A DNA stretch of 56,581 bases from Thermogladius sp. (GTDB lineage Archaea; Thermoproteota; Thermoprotei_A; Sulfolobales; Desulfurococcaceae), in NCBI GenBank assembly GCA_022759365.1, contig JAEMPJ010000026.1, forward strand, positions 17,401 to 73,981. Reading direction: 5' to 3'. Numbering within the stretch: the first letter of the stretch is position 1; the number at the start of each line of letters is the position of its first letter. The translations under genes and the position numbers were made by a program. Below are positions 33,278 to 42,538 of the stretch, piece after piece. The notes under the pieces are model-generated. The model worked only from the letters and a program-made list of their open reading frames with translations. It made no database searches and was not told where the DNA came from.

Positions 33278-34942
33278 ATGCCGACGATAAGCATTCAGCT
33301 GGAAGATTTATACAGGCTTCTCGGGAGAAGGCTTGATAAAAAGGATCTCGTCGACCTACTCACGAAGTTGAAGTGCGAGGTGGAGGAGTTCTCGGACACA
33401 GTGTTAGTCTACGAGGCAAACCACGATAGACCTGATCTCTTCAGCGTCGAAGGGTTGGCGAGGGCGATTAAGAACCTTCTCGGTTTCCCGGCCGGGGAGC
33501 CGAGGGTCTCAGAGTGCGGTGTTAGAGCCTATGCTGAGAGTGTTGAAGGGAGGCCTTACGTGGCCTTCGCCGTGGTGAAGAATGTTACATTGGACGATGA
33601 GGCGTTGAGGCAGATCATTCAGCTACAGGAGAAGTTGCACGCCACATACGGGAGGAGCAGGAGGAAGGCTAGTATAGGCCTATACGACTTAGACAGAGTT
33701 AAGCCACCTATCTACTACAAGAAGGCGGATCCGGATACAACAAGGTACAGGCCATTAGGCTATGACAGGGATATGAGTTTGAGGGAAGTCCTGAAGCACA
33801 CTGATAAAGGGAGAGAATACGGTTTCATAATAGAGGGAATGCCGAAGTTCCCAGTTATAGCCGACAGCGAGGGCAGGATACTTAGTTTAGCGCCCATCCT
33901 GAACAGCGAGGATGCAAAGGTTACAACCTCTACTAGGAACATACTGGTCGACTCCACGGGCTTAGACCCAAGGATAGTTGTGGACATGGCTACTATAGTC
34001 GCTTTCAACCTCTATGAGAGGGGTAGCGCCACGGAGTTGTGCATCGTGAAGACAGTCTACGAAAACGGGACAGTGCTGGTCGCGCCAAGGCTTGAGGGTG
34101 TTATCCAAGAGGTATCCTTGAAAGAAGTAAACGAGCTCATAGGAGCTAATATCACCGTTGAGGAGGCTATAGGGCTCTTGAAGCAGTTTGGTTACAAGGT
34201 CTTGAGTGTAAGAGACGGGAGGATCACAGCCCAAGCACCGCCTTACAGAGTTGATGTATTGAGCTGGGTGGACGTTGCCGAGGACATAGCCATCGCGTAC
34301 GGGTATGATAAGCTTGGAGAAGAGGCAAGTGAGCTCCCCCCTGCCACGCGCGGGGGTAGGGAAAACCCGGTTGAACACTTCTCGTATTTCCTTAGAAGTA
34401 TAATGGTGTCCATGGGTTTCAGCGAGGTCGCCAACTACATGATGACGAACACCAACCTAGACGTAAGTATATTCGGCAGGAGAGTCGAGCCCATACTCGT
34501 AGCCAACCCTATCAGCGAGAGGTTTACGTCTATTAGGACATGGCTCACTCCAGGCCTCCTAGGTGTGATCGTTGAAAACAAGAACAAAGCCTCTGACTTC
34601 AAGGTATTCGAGGTAGGAGACGTCGCCTACGTGAAGGAGGGGAGGGTCATAGAGGAGAGGAGAATAGGGCTAGCAGTCTCCAACTACAACGCTACTTTAA
34701 CAGACGGCTTAGCCGCGGTTAAAACCCTTCTCAACACTCTTGGTTTAAGCCCGCGGTTCACCGAGGGGAGCGTCGAGGGTTTACTCAAAGAGAGGACGGC
34801 TCTAATACTGATCGGCGATGAAGTAGTTGGGTTCGTCGGAGAGATCCACCCCGAGATATTATACAAGCTGAACTATGATAGGCCTGTCGTCGTCGCGGAA
34901 ATCAACATTGAGAAATTGTTAAAAACACTGGAGAAACATTAA
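33278..34942 (+). CDS. pheT: Phenylalanine-tRNA ligase beta subunit
   Basis: Archaeal/eukaryal-type PheRS beta, 554 residues. Begins with PTISIQLEDLYRLLGR, has the B3/B4 editing-like domain in the first half, the B5 domain (IGANITVEEAIGLLKQFGY, then PPYRVDVLSWVDVAEDIAIAYGYD) and a catalytic-like C-terminal core (VANPISERFTSIRTWLTPGLL). GGTGATT ribosome binding site before the ATG at 33278; directly follows the peptidase gene. Its partner pheS lies 2.3 kb away on the opposite strand, so the two subunits are not in one operon. Confidence 0.96.
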   Translation: MPTISIQLEDLYRLLGRRLDKKDLVDLLTKLKCEVEEFSDTVLVYEANHDRPDLFSVEGLARAIKNLLGFPAGEPRVSECGVRAYAESVEGRPYVAFAVVKNVTLDDEALRQIIQLQEKLHATYGRSRRKASIGLYDLDRVKPPIYYKKADPDTTRYRPLGYDRDMSLREVLKHTDKGREYGFIIEGMPKFPVIADSEGRILSLAPILNSEDAKVTTSTRNILVDSTGLDPRIVVDMATIVAFNLYERGSATELCIVKTVYENGTVLVAPRLEGVIQEVSLKEVNELIGANITVEEAIGLLKQFGYKVLSVRDGRITAQAPPYRVDVLSWVDVAEDIAIAYGYDKLGEEASELPPATRGGRENPVEHFSYFLRSIMVSMGFSEVANYMMTNTNLDVSIFGRRVEPILVANPISERFTSIRTWLTPGLLGVIVENKNKASDFKVFEVGDVAYVKEGRVIEERRIGLAVSNYNATLTDGLAAVKTLLNTLGLSPRFTEGSVEGLLKERTALILIGDEVVGFVGEIHPEILYKLNYDRPVVVAEINIEKLLKTLEKH

Positions 34943-35020
34943 CTCACTTTGAGGATGAAGCTTGGAAGGGATGACCTTAAAAGGGATGAAATCACGGGCC
35001 TTTCTGAAAGGTAGTTGAAA

Positions 35021-35134
35021 GTGGTCGATGTCGAGACGCTTATTGTGATCGTGGTCTCGGTGATCTTGTTGATTATAGGATTTATATTAGAGTTGGCCGC
35101 TAAGAGGACTCTACTTAGAAGGCAGGTAGAATAA
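35021..35134 (+). CDS. Possible 37-residue single-helix membrane protein
   Basis: GTG start at 35021, TAA stop at 35132-35134. A short acidic N-terminus (MVDVET) is followed by one hydrophobic helix of about 20 residues (LIVIVVSVILLIIGFILEL) and a basic tail (AAKRTLLRRQVE). This charge layout obeys the positive-inside rule for an N-out helix. The ribosome binding site is weak (AGGTAG). Its last 24 bp overlap the end of the facing radical SAM gene. No homologue is recognised; it may be real or chance. Confidence 0.4.
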   Translation: MVDVETLIVIVVSVILLIIGFILELAAKRTLLRRQVE

Positions 35135-36046
35135 CTGGTTCTCCCATATTTGTTTTGAGACGAGTCTCCTGCTTACAAGGGTTTCAGCAGCTACTACACC
35201 TATCTCACCATATATCTCGTTGACCTCGTTTGCCTTGAGAGGCTTCCTCAAAACATGGTTGTAGACTTCTATGAACGCCCTTCTGACCCTAACCCTTGGT
35301 GGAGCGCCTGGTTTAAGACAAGTTTGAACCCATGAACCCTCGTCCTCAAGCATTTCTTTTAAACGTTCTAGTGTTTGACGGGATACGGGTTTAAGATTGC
35401 TCTGCCTCACGGGCCTGTCTATTGTCTTCAACAAGACCTTCCTCGCTTTAAGCCTCTTAATCAGCATAAGGTAGTCATCCAAATACTCGGTGAAGACGCT
35501 CTCGGCTCCCTGCCTTGCGACCACGACCTCCAGGATAAGCTTCTCCGCAGACTTCCTGGTATTGTTAAACAACTCTCTTAGCTTCTCCAGGTACTCGCTC
35601 CTAGTTACATTGATTGACGGGCGGTACAAGGTGTTCCAGTCCATGTCTGCTATGTAAAATGGTATATGTAGTTGGTCGACCAACTCGACGACGGCCTCTA
35701 GAGCTCTTTGAAAATACCCTAACGTTCTGACAACGAGTCTTGAACCATGCTGCTCCGATACTTCTCTGAGACCTTTAACGAGCTCTGTTAACTCATCGTA
35801 AAGGAATGGGTCTGAGGAACCGTAAACGTAGATCGTATCAATCTTCAGCTCTCTCTCCTGCAAATCCCTTTCAACTCTCTTAACCAGCTCTCCAGGACTG
35901 TATTTCAGGAGAGATCTCGCAGGGTTGAGGACACTGCACATAGCGCAGGCCATGTAGCAGGGGGTTGAGAAGCTTACTGGGTCTACGCCGAGGGAGACCC
36001 CTAGACACCTACTGGGGTGGGGGCCGTAAACAGGTTCTAGGCTCAA
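35111..36046 (-). CDS. Radical SAM protein (COG0731-like motif)
   Basis: 311 residues. The N-terminal YGPHPSRCLGVSLGVDPVSF resembles the GPVPSRRLGxSLGVDP opening of COG0731 radical SAM proteins, followed by the cluster motif CYMACAMC (C-x3-C-x2-C, about residues 30-37). The barrel part has YVYGSSDPFLY instead of the usual GGEP. It is not TYW1 itself, because the extra cysteines and second cluster of TYW1 are absent. It overlaps the RNA methyltransferase gene by 4 bp, which in turn lies 36 bp after pheS, so a tRNA-modification role is plausible but unproven. Confidence 0.8.
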   Translation of the reverse strand: MSLEPVYGPHPSRCLGVSLGVDPVSFSTPCYMACAMCSVLNPARSLLKYSPGELVKRVERDLQERELKIDTIYVYGSSDPFLYDELTELVKGLREVSEQHGSRLVVRTLGYFQRALEAVVELVDQLHIPFYIADMDWNTLYRPSINVTRSEYLEKLRELFNNTRKSAEKLILEVVVARQGAESVFTEYLDDYLMLIKRLKARKVLLKTIDRPVRQSNLKPVSRQTLERLKEMLEDEGSWVQTCLKPGAPPRVRVRRAFIEVYNHVLRKPLKANEVNEIYGEIGVVAAETLVSRRLVSKQIWENQLFYLPSK

Positions 36047-37251
36047 CCAGTGTGCACCTTGCTCTCTAATACGGCGAGGTACATGCCTTGTCCATCCACT
36101 ATGTGGGGCATGATCCTATATGTGTTGTCACTCGACTTAAACCCCTTGTAGGCTTTAGACAGGTAGGGCTCACTCAAGGGGACAGGCTCTACAAGATTTT
36201 CGCGGATAGCCTCATCTACGATGAGCTCCCCTTCATCGGGGAGAATACTGCATGAGATGTAGATGACTCTCCTACTGTTCCTTAACACCCGCCTGAGGAG
36301 CTTCAACTGAATACTCTTCAGGCGCTCGAGAGATAAAGGTGAAAACCTTATTTTAACAGTCGGGTCAGAGTAGATCGCACCGGTGCCTGTACACGGGACA
36401 TCAAGCAATGCTTTATCGAAGATAGAACGGTACTCTAGTAGAGTTGAATCCCCATTCAACACGACAACTCTATCCAACCCCCCGTAGGTTGACAAGACTT
36501 CTCTAATGTATCCCACTCTTCGCGGCGAGTAGTCTACCGCAACCGCTTTCAAGCCTCTGCTTAGAGACAAAGCTAGTTGGAGCTTCAAGCCCGGGGAGCT
36601 ACAGGCGTCTAGTAATGTGCCTTCAAAAGGCCCTGAAGCCTGGATGGCTAACACGCTTGAAACATCCTGGGGGATCAGGAGGCCTTTCTTCACACACTTA
36701 ATTGAATTCACGGGTTGGAATGCTCCTCCCAACAGCCTGTATGATAGGCCCGTGAATTTGGAACCTTGATATTTAAACCCCTCATCCCTAAGACAGGTTA
36801 AAGCAGTCTCAACACTAGTTTTTAGAATGTTGACCCTCAGCCACCTCTTCCTTACGTTTAGGCTTCTCAGAATTCCCTCAAGCTCCTCGTAATCAACATG
36901 GCTACTAAGCCTCTCAACCAGGAGCGGCGGGTAACCGTACTTTACAGCAAGCCCTTTGATCCCGCCTATACTATCAGCGTATTTCTCAACCTCCTTTACA
37001 ATTTTTTCTATTTCAAAACCTCTTGAAGACATATAAGAGGCTATCCCTGACGGTGTTTGGCTGAAACCCTCTCTCCTAGCTAGGAGTCTAATCGAGTGAT
37101 AGTATATGAGCGTCTCGTAGCCTAGCTTAAACAGTTTTTTCCTCGTATCCGCCCTGAAACTTTGTTTCCGGGTGATGTGATTGAAGGCTTTTTCATAGCT
37201 GATCTTCCGTTCAGTAACAGCGTGGAGTAGCTGGGAAACAAAGAATTTCAT
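36043..37251 (-). CDS. RNA cytosine-C5 methyltransferase (NSUN/RsmB family)
   Basis: SAM-dependent m5C methyltransferase of tRNA or rRNA, 402 residues. An N-terminal helical region (residues 1-110) resembles a NusB domain. The catalytic core has LLDACSSPGLKLQLA (SAM motif I), LLDVPCTGTGAIYSDP (motif IV with the release Cys) and YISCSILPDEGE (motif VI with the nucleophile Cys). Both catalytic cysteines are present. Overlaps the radical SAM gene by 4 bp and follows pheS; probably one transcription unit of translation genes. Exact RNA target is not deducible. Confidence 0.9.
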   Translation of the reverse strand: MKFFVSQLLHAVTERKISYEKAFNHITRKQSFRADTRKKLFKLGYETLIYYHSIRLLARREGFSQTPSGIASYMSSRGFEIEKIVKEVEKYADSIGGIKGLAVKYGYPPLLVERLSSHVDYEELEGILRSLNVRKRWLRVNILKTSVETALTCLRDEGFKYQGSKFTGLSYRLLGGAFQPVNSIKCVKKGLLIPQDVSSVLAIQASGPFEGTLLDACSSPGLKLQLALSLSRGLKAVAVDYSPRRVGYIREVLSTYGGLDRVVVLNGDSTLLEYRSIFDKALLDVPCTGTGAIYSDPTVKIRFSPLSLERLKSIQLKLLRRVLRNSRRVIYISCSILPDEGELIVDEAIRENLVEPVPLSEPYLSKAYKGFKSSDNTYRIMPHIVDGQGMYLAVLESKVHTG

Positions 37252-37287
37252 CTCGTAAACTGATATCCCATAGCACCCCGATTCAAT

Positions 37288-38838
37288 TTATTCTGGTCTT
37301 GGACGCACGATGACGTCTCGCCCACTAGCCTTCCCGGTAAAGAATGGGAGAGGCCTCCTAGGCATATCTCTCAGCAGATCTAGATCTCTAGCGAACAACT
37401 CCCTGATATCGTCTACGCCCATAAACCACATCGCAAGCCGGTCGACTCCTATACCCCAAGCAGCGGCCCTATACTCTTTAGCCCCCAGCATCTCCATTAC
37501 CTCAGGCCTGAATATCCCGCCCGGGAATACCTCCACCCATCCCAGGCTCGGGTGTTTAATGTAGCCTTCAACACTGGGCTCCGTGAAGGGGAAGTAGCCT
37601 GGTTTAAACCATACCTCCTTAATCCCGAGTGCTGAGGCGAACTCTTTGAAGAAGTAGAGGAGATGCTTGAAATTGACGTTCCTCCCAACTATGATCCCGT
37701 CGAGCTGGTAGAACTCCATGCTGTGCTTGGCATCAAGATTCTCGGGCCTGAAAACCCTGTCTATGGTGAAAGCCCTGTATTCCCCTCCACCCCTGCTGTA
37801 TATGGTTCTAGCGGAGACGGCTGTGCATTGCGTCCTGAGCACAAGGCGTAGAGCCCTGGATTGATCCCAGCTGTACTTCCAGCCTGTTTCGTGGATCCTC
37901 CTCACCCTCTCAAACGCCTCTGAGGGTACGTCTACTACCGCCTTGTTGACTACGAAGAAAGTGTCGTGTATCTCTCTCGCAGGGTGGTCTTGTGGTTGGA
38001 ACAGTACATCGAAGTTCCAGAACTCGGCTTCAACATGGGGGCCTCTCACCTCCTCGAAGCCCATGGCCACGAGCACTTCGCGTAGTTGTTTTATGAACTC
38101 CATGAACGGGTGTGATAGTGAGGGTTTCAAGCCGGGCGGTGGAATAGACAGATCGAATTTTTTGACAACAGCCTCCTCTAACTGAGCGTAGTGGGATGGT
38201 AACACCACGGTTAACAGTTGCTTGGGGACAATTATGTTACGGCTTATAAGCTCCTTTAAATCCCCTTTCGCTTTAACTAAAACCACGCTCTTTTTCTTTG
38301 CGGAGATCATTCTACGCTTCTTCAACACTTCCACAACGTTTTGAGGGGGTTCAAGGCCGTTCTCAACTGTTAGGAGCATGTACCTTAAGTAAGCCGATTC
38401 CTCCCGTAAGCCAAGGCACTTTACTTCATCATTCAGCTTAGCGCGGCCGTCTCTGTCTACTTTCAAACAACCATCTCTCACTAGGATTTGAAACGCGACA
38501 TTTGCATCCTCTTTACTCAAACCCGCTTTATTTGCTAGACATTCGATGAATTCTCTTACGCTGGTGTGAAGGCACTTCCTGAAGATCCTTAGAGAGACCT
38601 CCTCCGGCAACCCTCTCTCTAGGTATCTCTCACCGTACTCTGTTAATTCATATACAGTTTTCTGCTCCGTGGAAACCTCCAGCAACCCTTTGTTAGCCAG
38701 CTCTGCTAGATCCCTCATGATGTCCTCAGGTTGAACCCCTACCCTAGAAGCCAGCGTGTTGACATCCACTTGATTCAGCTCTGCCACCACTCTTAGGACA
38801 TCATACTGCCTCTTCCCCACAATTATTTGCTGGCTCAA
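37288..38838 (-). CDS. pheS: Phenylalanine-tRNA ligase alpha subunit
   Basis: Archaeal-type PheRS alpha, about 516 residues. The N-terminal third consists of winged-helix modules (YDVLRVVAELNQVDVNTLASR and following), the catalytic core has motif 2 (FRPENLDAKHSMEFYQLDG) and motif 3 (AAWGIGVDRLAMWF). The TTG at 38838 is preferred because GAGGGG lies about 7 nt upstream; a TTG at 38853 would add five residues. First gene of a pheS / RNA methyltransferase / radical SAM unit, convergent with pheT. Confidence 0.95.
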   Translation of the reverse strand: MSQQIIVGKRQYDVLRVVAELNQVDVNTLASRVGVQPEDIMRDLAELANKGLLEVSTEQKTVYELTEYGERYLERGLPEEVSLRIFRKCLHTSVREFIECLANKAGLSKEDANVAFQILVRDGCLKVDRDGRAKLNDEVKCLGLREESAYLRYMLLTVENGLEPPQNVVEVLKKRRMISAKKKSVVLVKAKGDLKELISRNIIVPKQLLTVVLPSHYAQLEEAVVKKFDLSIPPPGLKPSLSHPFMEFIKQLREVLVAMGFEEVRGPHVEAEFWNFDVLFQPQDHPAREIHDTFFVVNKAVVDVPSEAFERVRRIHETGWKYSWDQSRALRLVLRTQCTAVSARTIYSRGGGEYRAFTIDRVFRPENLDAKHSMEFYQLDGIIVGRNVNFKHLLYFFKEFASALGIKEVWFKPGYFPFTEPSVEGYIKHPSLGWVEVFPGGIFRPEVMEMLGAKEYRAAAWGIGVDRLAMWFMGVDDIRELFARDLDLLRDMPRRPLPFFTGKASGRDVIVRPRPE

Positions 38839-38884
38839 GCAATCCCCTCTCAACCCTGCATAGTCGACCCGCTTACCTTTAATA

Positions 38885-39658
38885 CTAAATTGGTTCCATC
38901 ATATAGCTTTTAACAAGCAACCTCGTATACTCGTGCCTCGGGTTAAGGATAACGTCCTCAAAGAATCCCTCCTCTATTACACGCCCTTCTCTAAGTATAA
39001 TCACCCTTTCAGCTAAGTACTGGGCTACAGCTAAGTCGTGGGTCACTAGGAGAATACCCATCTTGTAATTATGGTAGATCGTGTTGATCAAGTTGATTAT
39101 CTGAGCCTGGGTTGAGACATCTAGTGAGGAGGTCGGTTCATCCAGGAGGAATAACTTCGGCCTGTTGATCAACGCCCTGGCTATTAGAACTCTCTGCAAC
39201 ATTCCTCCACTAAGACTTGACGGGTAATACTCTAGAACCTCCTCGGGTAGCCCAACTAGTTTAACCGCCTCTTTTATAAGCCTATTTACTTCCTCCCTCG
39301 AATAGCGTGAGGTCTCGAGGGGTTCCATCAGACTTGTTTTTATTTTCACCCTAGGATCCAGCGCCTTAAATGGATCCTGGGGAACATACCCTATCTTCTT
39401 AACTGCTCTCAGCCAGGCTTTCCTCGAACTATAGATGTCTAGGCCTTCAATGAGCACCCTACCCTTAACCGGTTTTAGGAGCCCTAATATGACTTTTAGG
39501 AGGGTTGTCTTCCCGCTACCGCTCTCACCTATAACCGCTACTCTCTCGCCGTCTCTTAGAGAGAGGTTAATATCCCTTAAAACAGGGGTGAAAGTTTTCG
39601 TTAAAGATGAGAATGATGTGACGCTGAGGTAGCCGGCTGTAACGTTCTCCACTTTCAC
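38885..39658 (-). CDS. Oligopeptide ABC transporter ATPase (DppF/OppF type)
   Basis: Nucleotide-binding subunit of a peptide importer. Walker A GESGSGKTT, Q-loop YVPQDPFKAL, signature LSGGMLQRV, Walker B LFLLDEPTSSLD and H-loop THDLAV are intact. I choose the GTG at 39658, whose GTGA overlaps the preceding TGA stop; an upstream ATG at 39691 would add 11 residues. Last gene of the complete operon at 38885-44179. The C-terminal OppF zinc/cysteine patch is absent, as in many short DppF proteins. Confidence 0.92.
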   Translation of the reverse strand: MKVENVTAGYLSVTSFSSLTKTFTPVLRDINLSLRDGERVAVIGESGSGKTTLLKVILGLLKPVKGRVLIEGLDIYSSRKAWLRAVKKIGYVPQDPFKALDPRVKIKTSLMEPLETSRYSREEVNRLIKEAVKLVGLPEEVLEYYPSSLSGGMLQRVLIARALINRPKLFLLDEPTSSLDVSTQAQIINLINTIYHNYKMGILLVTHDLAVAQYLAERVIILREGRVIEEGFFEDVILNPRHEYTRLLVKSYMMEPI

Positions 39659-40626
39659 GAGGTAGTCTTGTCCACCAGGGGTTTCCAGCATTTAACCCTC
39701 CTCCCGTCTATGACCTGTGTTTCCACATGGTTTAAGCAGACCTCATCTCTAAACGGGCATCTCTCATAGAAGTAACAACCCTCCCTGAGAAGGCCTGGTT
39801 TTGGCGGTTCCCCAGGTATGGAGGCCAGGGTTTTCTTGAAGCCCAGCAGTGGGACAACGTCGACTAAGAGTTTTGTATATGGGTGGAGTGGTCTCGTTAA
39901 GACGCTGATTGAATCGCCCTCCTCAACGATTTCCCCAGCATACATGACGGCGACTCTATCACATGCTTTACCGGCTAGGAGGATGTCATGCGTGATTAAG
40001 ACGATTGTCACACCGTAGTTGTCTCTCACATCCTTGAAAAGCCTCATCAGCTGGAGTTTTAAGTGCGCGTCGACACTAGAAGTAGGTTCGTCTGCCACGA
40101 GCACTTTAGCCCCCGTGGCCAGGCTTAGTCCTATAGCAACCCTCTGCAGCATCCCACCACTCAGCTCATGGGGGTAGTGTTCTAGGACGCCCTGGCCAAG
40201 GCTCAGAGTCTTCAATATAGCGGTCGCCCTCTCCTTAGCAGTCTTCTCGTTGAGGCCCTGCTCTCTCAATACTCTCCAAAACTGATCCCATATCCTCATG
40301 TAGGGGCTTAAGGATGAGCCGGGGTTCTGCGGGATGTAAGAGGTGAGCTTGCCCCTCACACCCTCATACGATCTCAAGTCGTCTTTGATGACCCGCCTCC
40401 CATATATTATTAGCTCGCCCCTTGTTACGGAGTAGGGGGGTAGTACACCGGCTATCGAGCTTCCGAGAGTAGTTTTTCCGCAACCACTCTCTCCAACGAG
40501 ACAGTAAATCTCGCCTTCTCTGACCTGCATGTCAACATTCTTAACCACCCAGAGAACCCTGTCTTCCTCGTCTAGGTAGCCGATGCTCAGGCCCTTTGAT
40601 TCAACGGCTAGAACCACAGCCTCCAC
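39655..40626 (-). CDS. Oligopeptide ABC transporter ATPase (DppD/OppD type)
   Basis: 323 residues. Walker A GESGCGKTT, signature LSGGMLQRV, Walker B VLVADEPTSSVD and H-loop THDI are present. The C-terminal OppD/DppD extension has the FeS/Cys motif region GCYFYERCPFRDEVC, which defines this subfamily. Overlaps the permease gene upstream by 19 bp and is coupled to the second ATPase gene. Works as a heterodimer with it to power import. Confidence 0.93.
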   Translation of the reverse strand: MEAVVLAVESKGLSIGYLDEEDRVLWVVKNVDMQVREGEIYCLVGESGCGKTTLGSSIAGVLPPYSVTRGELIIYGRRVIKDDLRSYEGVRGKLTSYIPQNPGSSLSPYMRIWDQFWRVLREQGLNEKTAKERATAILKTLSLGQGVLEHYPHELSGGMLQRVAIGLSLATGAKVLVADEPTSSVDAHLKLQLMRLFKDVRDNYGVTIVLITHDILLAGKACDRVAVMYAGEIVEEGDSISVLTRPLHPYTKLLVDVVPLLGFKKTLASIPGEPPKPGLLREGCYFYERCPFRDEVCLNHVETQVIDGRRVKCWKPLVDKTTS

Positions 40627-41510
40627 CTCCTCCTAAGCTTCGGGTCTAACTCGTCTCTCAGAGCATCGCCGATCATGCTGAAGCCGAGGGCTGTCACCAT
40701 GATGAAGAAACCTGGTATAAGGCTTATCCAGGGCATTTTCGTGATATAGTAGAGCCCGTTCTGGGCTATTACACCCCAGTCAGGGTAGTCCGGGGGGAGG
40801 CCGAAGCCCAGGAAGTTTATGGCTGAAGCCTCCAGCAACACGCTGCCGAAGTCTGTGACTGCCTGGACTATCACAGGCGGGCTGACATTTCTGAGGACAT
40901 GCCTGACCACGATTTTGTAGCCGGGTAGGCCGGATAGCTTGGGGATGGTAACGTAATCCATCTCGCAAACACTCCTCGCGTAAACCGAGGCCACTCTCCC
41001 ATACCAGGCCCACCAGGTCAGCACCATCGAGGCTATTATGACATGTAATCCAGGTCCAAAAGCCATCTTCAACGGGATTGCGATCAATATAGCTGGGAGA
41101 GCGAGGAAAACCTCTATGAGGTAGTTCAAGGAGTACTCGACTAAACCCTTGTAGTATGCGGCTAAGACACCTAGTGTGAGGCCGATCACCAGACTAACCC
41201 CTACTACCAAGACTATCTGGAGGAGCGCTGTAGAAGAGCCTAGTAAAACTCTGGAGAACAAGTCTCTACCCTTGTCGTCAGTGCCGAACAAGTGGGCGAG
41301 GCTCGGGGGTTGTCCTGATACATTTGTCTCGTTTAGCGGGATCAACCCCCACCCCTCGCTCGGGTAGGGTACTATGAAAGGGGAAAGTACGGCTAGGAGT
41401 GTTATAGCTGAAACTATTATAAGCCCGATCCTGAACCTCATTCTCCTTTTCCAAACCCTCCTGACAGTAGAGACAACACTTATCATTAATGTCGGAACCC
41501 TTATCCTCAT
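40608..41510 (-). CDS. Oligopeptide ABC transporter permease (DppC type)
   Basis: 300 residues, six helices. After the first helix comes the family motif HLFGTDDKGRDLFSR with normal short spacing, and the EAA loop reads VCEMDYVTIPKLSGLPGYKIVVRHVL. The C-terminal LGFGLPPDYPDWG is typical. Overlaps the DppB gene by 4 bp. Pairs with DppB to form the channel. Confidence 0.93.
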   Translation of the reverse strand: MRIRVPTLMISVVSTVRRVWKRRMRFRIGLIIVSAITLLAVLSPFIVPYPSEGWGLIPLNETNVSGQPPSLAHLFGTDDKGRDLFSRVLLGSSTALLQIVLVVGVSLVIGLTLGVLAAYYKGLVEYSLNYLIEVFLALPAILIAIPLKMAFGPGLHVIIASMVLTWWAWYGRVASVYARSVCEMDYVTIPKLSGLPGYKIVVRHVLRNVSPPVIVQAVTDFGSVLLEASAINFLGFGLPPDYPDWGVIAQNGLYYITKMPWISLIPGFFIMVTALGFSMIGDALRDELDPKLRRRWRLWF

Positions 41511-42535
41511 AATTTCACCCTTGGGTCAATCCACGCCTGAACTATGTCCGTTATAGTGTTCGCGATAATGTAGAAGCTGCTGATAATGATCAACGTGGCT
41601 ACAGCTAGTTTGAAATCATTTGATACTACAGCGCCGACAAGTAGGCTTCCTAACCCTTCTCTTCCAAAAACGTACTCAACTACCATCGCGTCAACCAGGC
41701 TGTAAACGAAGGACAAACCCATGACCTGGGTCAAACCTGGTATAATCCCCTTGAACGCGTAGTCCCATATAACCGTCCTCCTGCTCACGCCTAACGCTAT
41801 GGCTTGTTTGACATAGTCCTCGCTGAGTGCTTCTGACATCAACACCCTGACGACTCTTATACCTGTACCTATAGGGTATAACGAGACAACTATAGCTGGT
41901 GGTATAAGCCTCTTTAATACGTCGAAAAATAGAATAATGTTACCCTGAATTAATGTATCTATGAGATAGAAGCCTGTTATCGGTTTGAAACCCATGATCG
42001 TAGCCAGCCTGGTATCTATTCTTCCGTAAGATGAAACTCCGAGAACCTCGGAGAAAACTAGGAAGAGAGCCATACCAGTCCAAAAAGAAGGGGTGTTGGC
42101 CACTATAAAACCAATTGATTCGAGAACGTCTCCTTTAAATGAACCTCTCCTAAGCGAGGAGAAAACACCAAGTAAAACGCCTATGGGTATGCCAATTATG
42201 TATGCGAAGATCAATAATTCGAGAGTTGAAGACATGTGCGTCCATATGGCTGTTAAAACGGGTGTTTTAGTTGATATGGAGACCCCTAGATTCCCGGTAA
42301 GAACATTGTATATGAACAGAATTACCTGGAGGTACAATGGTTTATCCAGGTTGAGCTCGACTCTAGCAAATTCAATGGCCTTCTCGGCTCCAGGCCCTCT
42401 CGGATTACCCGCCCACCTCGCAGCTGGGTCACCGGGTGATAGGATTATGAGCAGGTATGTTACAACGATAATCCCTATTACAATGAAAACAGAGTAAAAA
42501 ACTCTTTTGAAGAGGTAGTTTAGGCTAGCGACCAA
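41507..42535 (-). CDS. Oligopeptide ABC transporter permease (DppB type)
   Basis: 342 residues with six helices: N-terminal FKRVFYSVFIVIGIIVVTYLL, the DppB-type PGDPA segment after helix 1, an EAA loop SEALSEDYVKQAIALGVSRRTV, and a C-terminal EYVFGREGLGSLLVGAV. Start is TTG at 42535, only 3 bp after the binding-protein stop, so tightly coupled. Confidence 0.92.
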   Translation of the reverse strand: MVASLNYLFKRVFYSVFIVIGIIVVTYLLIILSPGDPAARWAGNPRGPGAEKAIEFARVELNLDKPLYLQVILFIYNVLTGNLGVSISTKTPVLTAIWTHMSSTLELLIFAYIIGIPIGVLLGVFSSLRRGSFKGDVLESIGFIVANTPSFWTGMALFLVFSEVLGVSSYGRIDTRLATIMGFKPITGFYLIDTLIQGNIILFFDVLKRLIPPAIVVSLYPIGTGIRVVRVLMSEALSEDYVKQAIALGVSRRTVIWDYAFKGIIPGLTQVMGLSFVYSLVDAMVVEYVFGREGLGSLLVGAVVSNDFKLAVATLIIISSFYIIANTITDIVQAWIDPRVKL

Positions 42536-42538
42536 CTA

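Noticed and set aside
35111-36046. Naming the radical SAM gene as TYW1/Taw1
   Set aside because: It lacks the second cluster cysteines and the characteristic sequence of archaeal Taw1, and shows only the COG0731-like opening.
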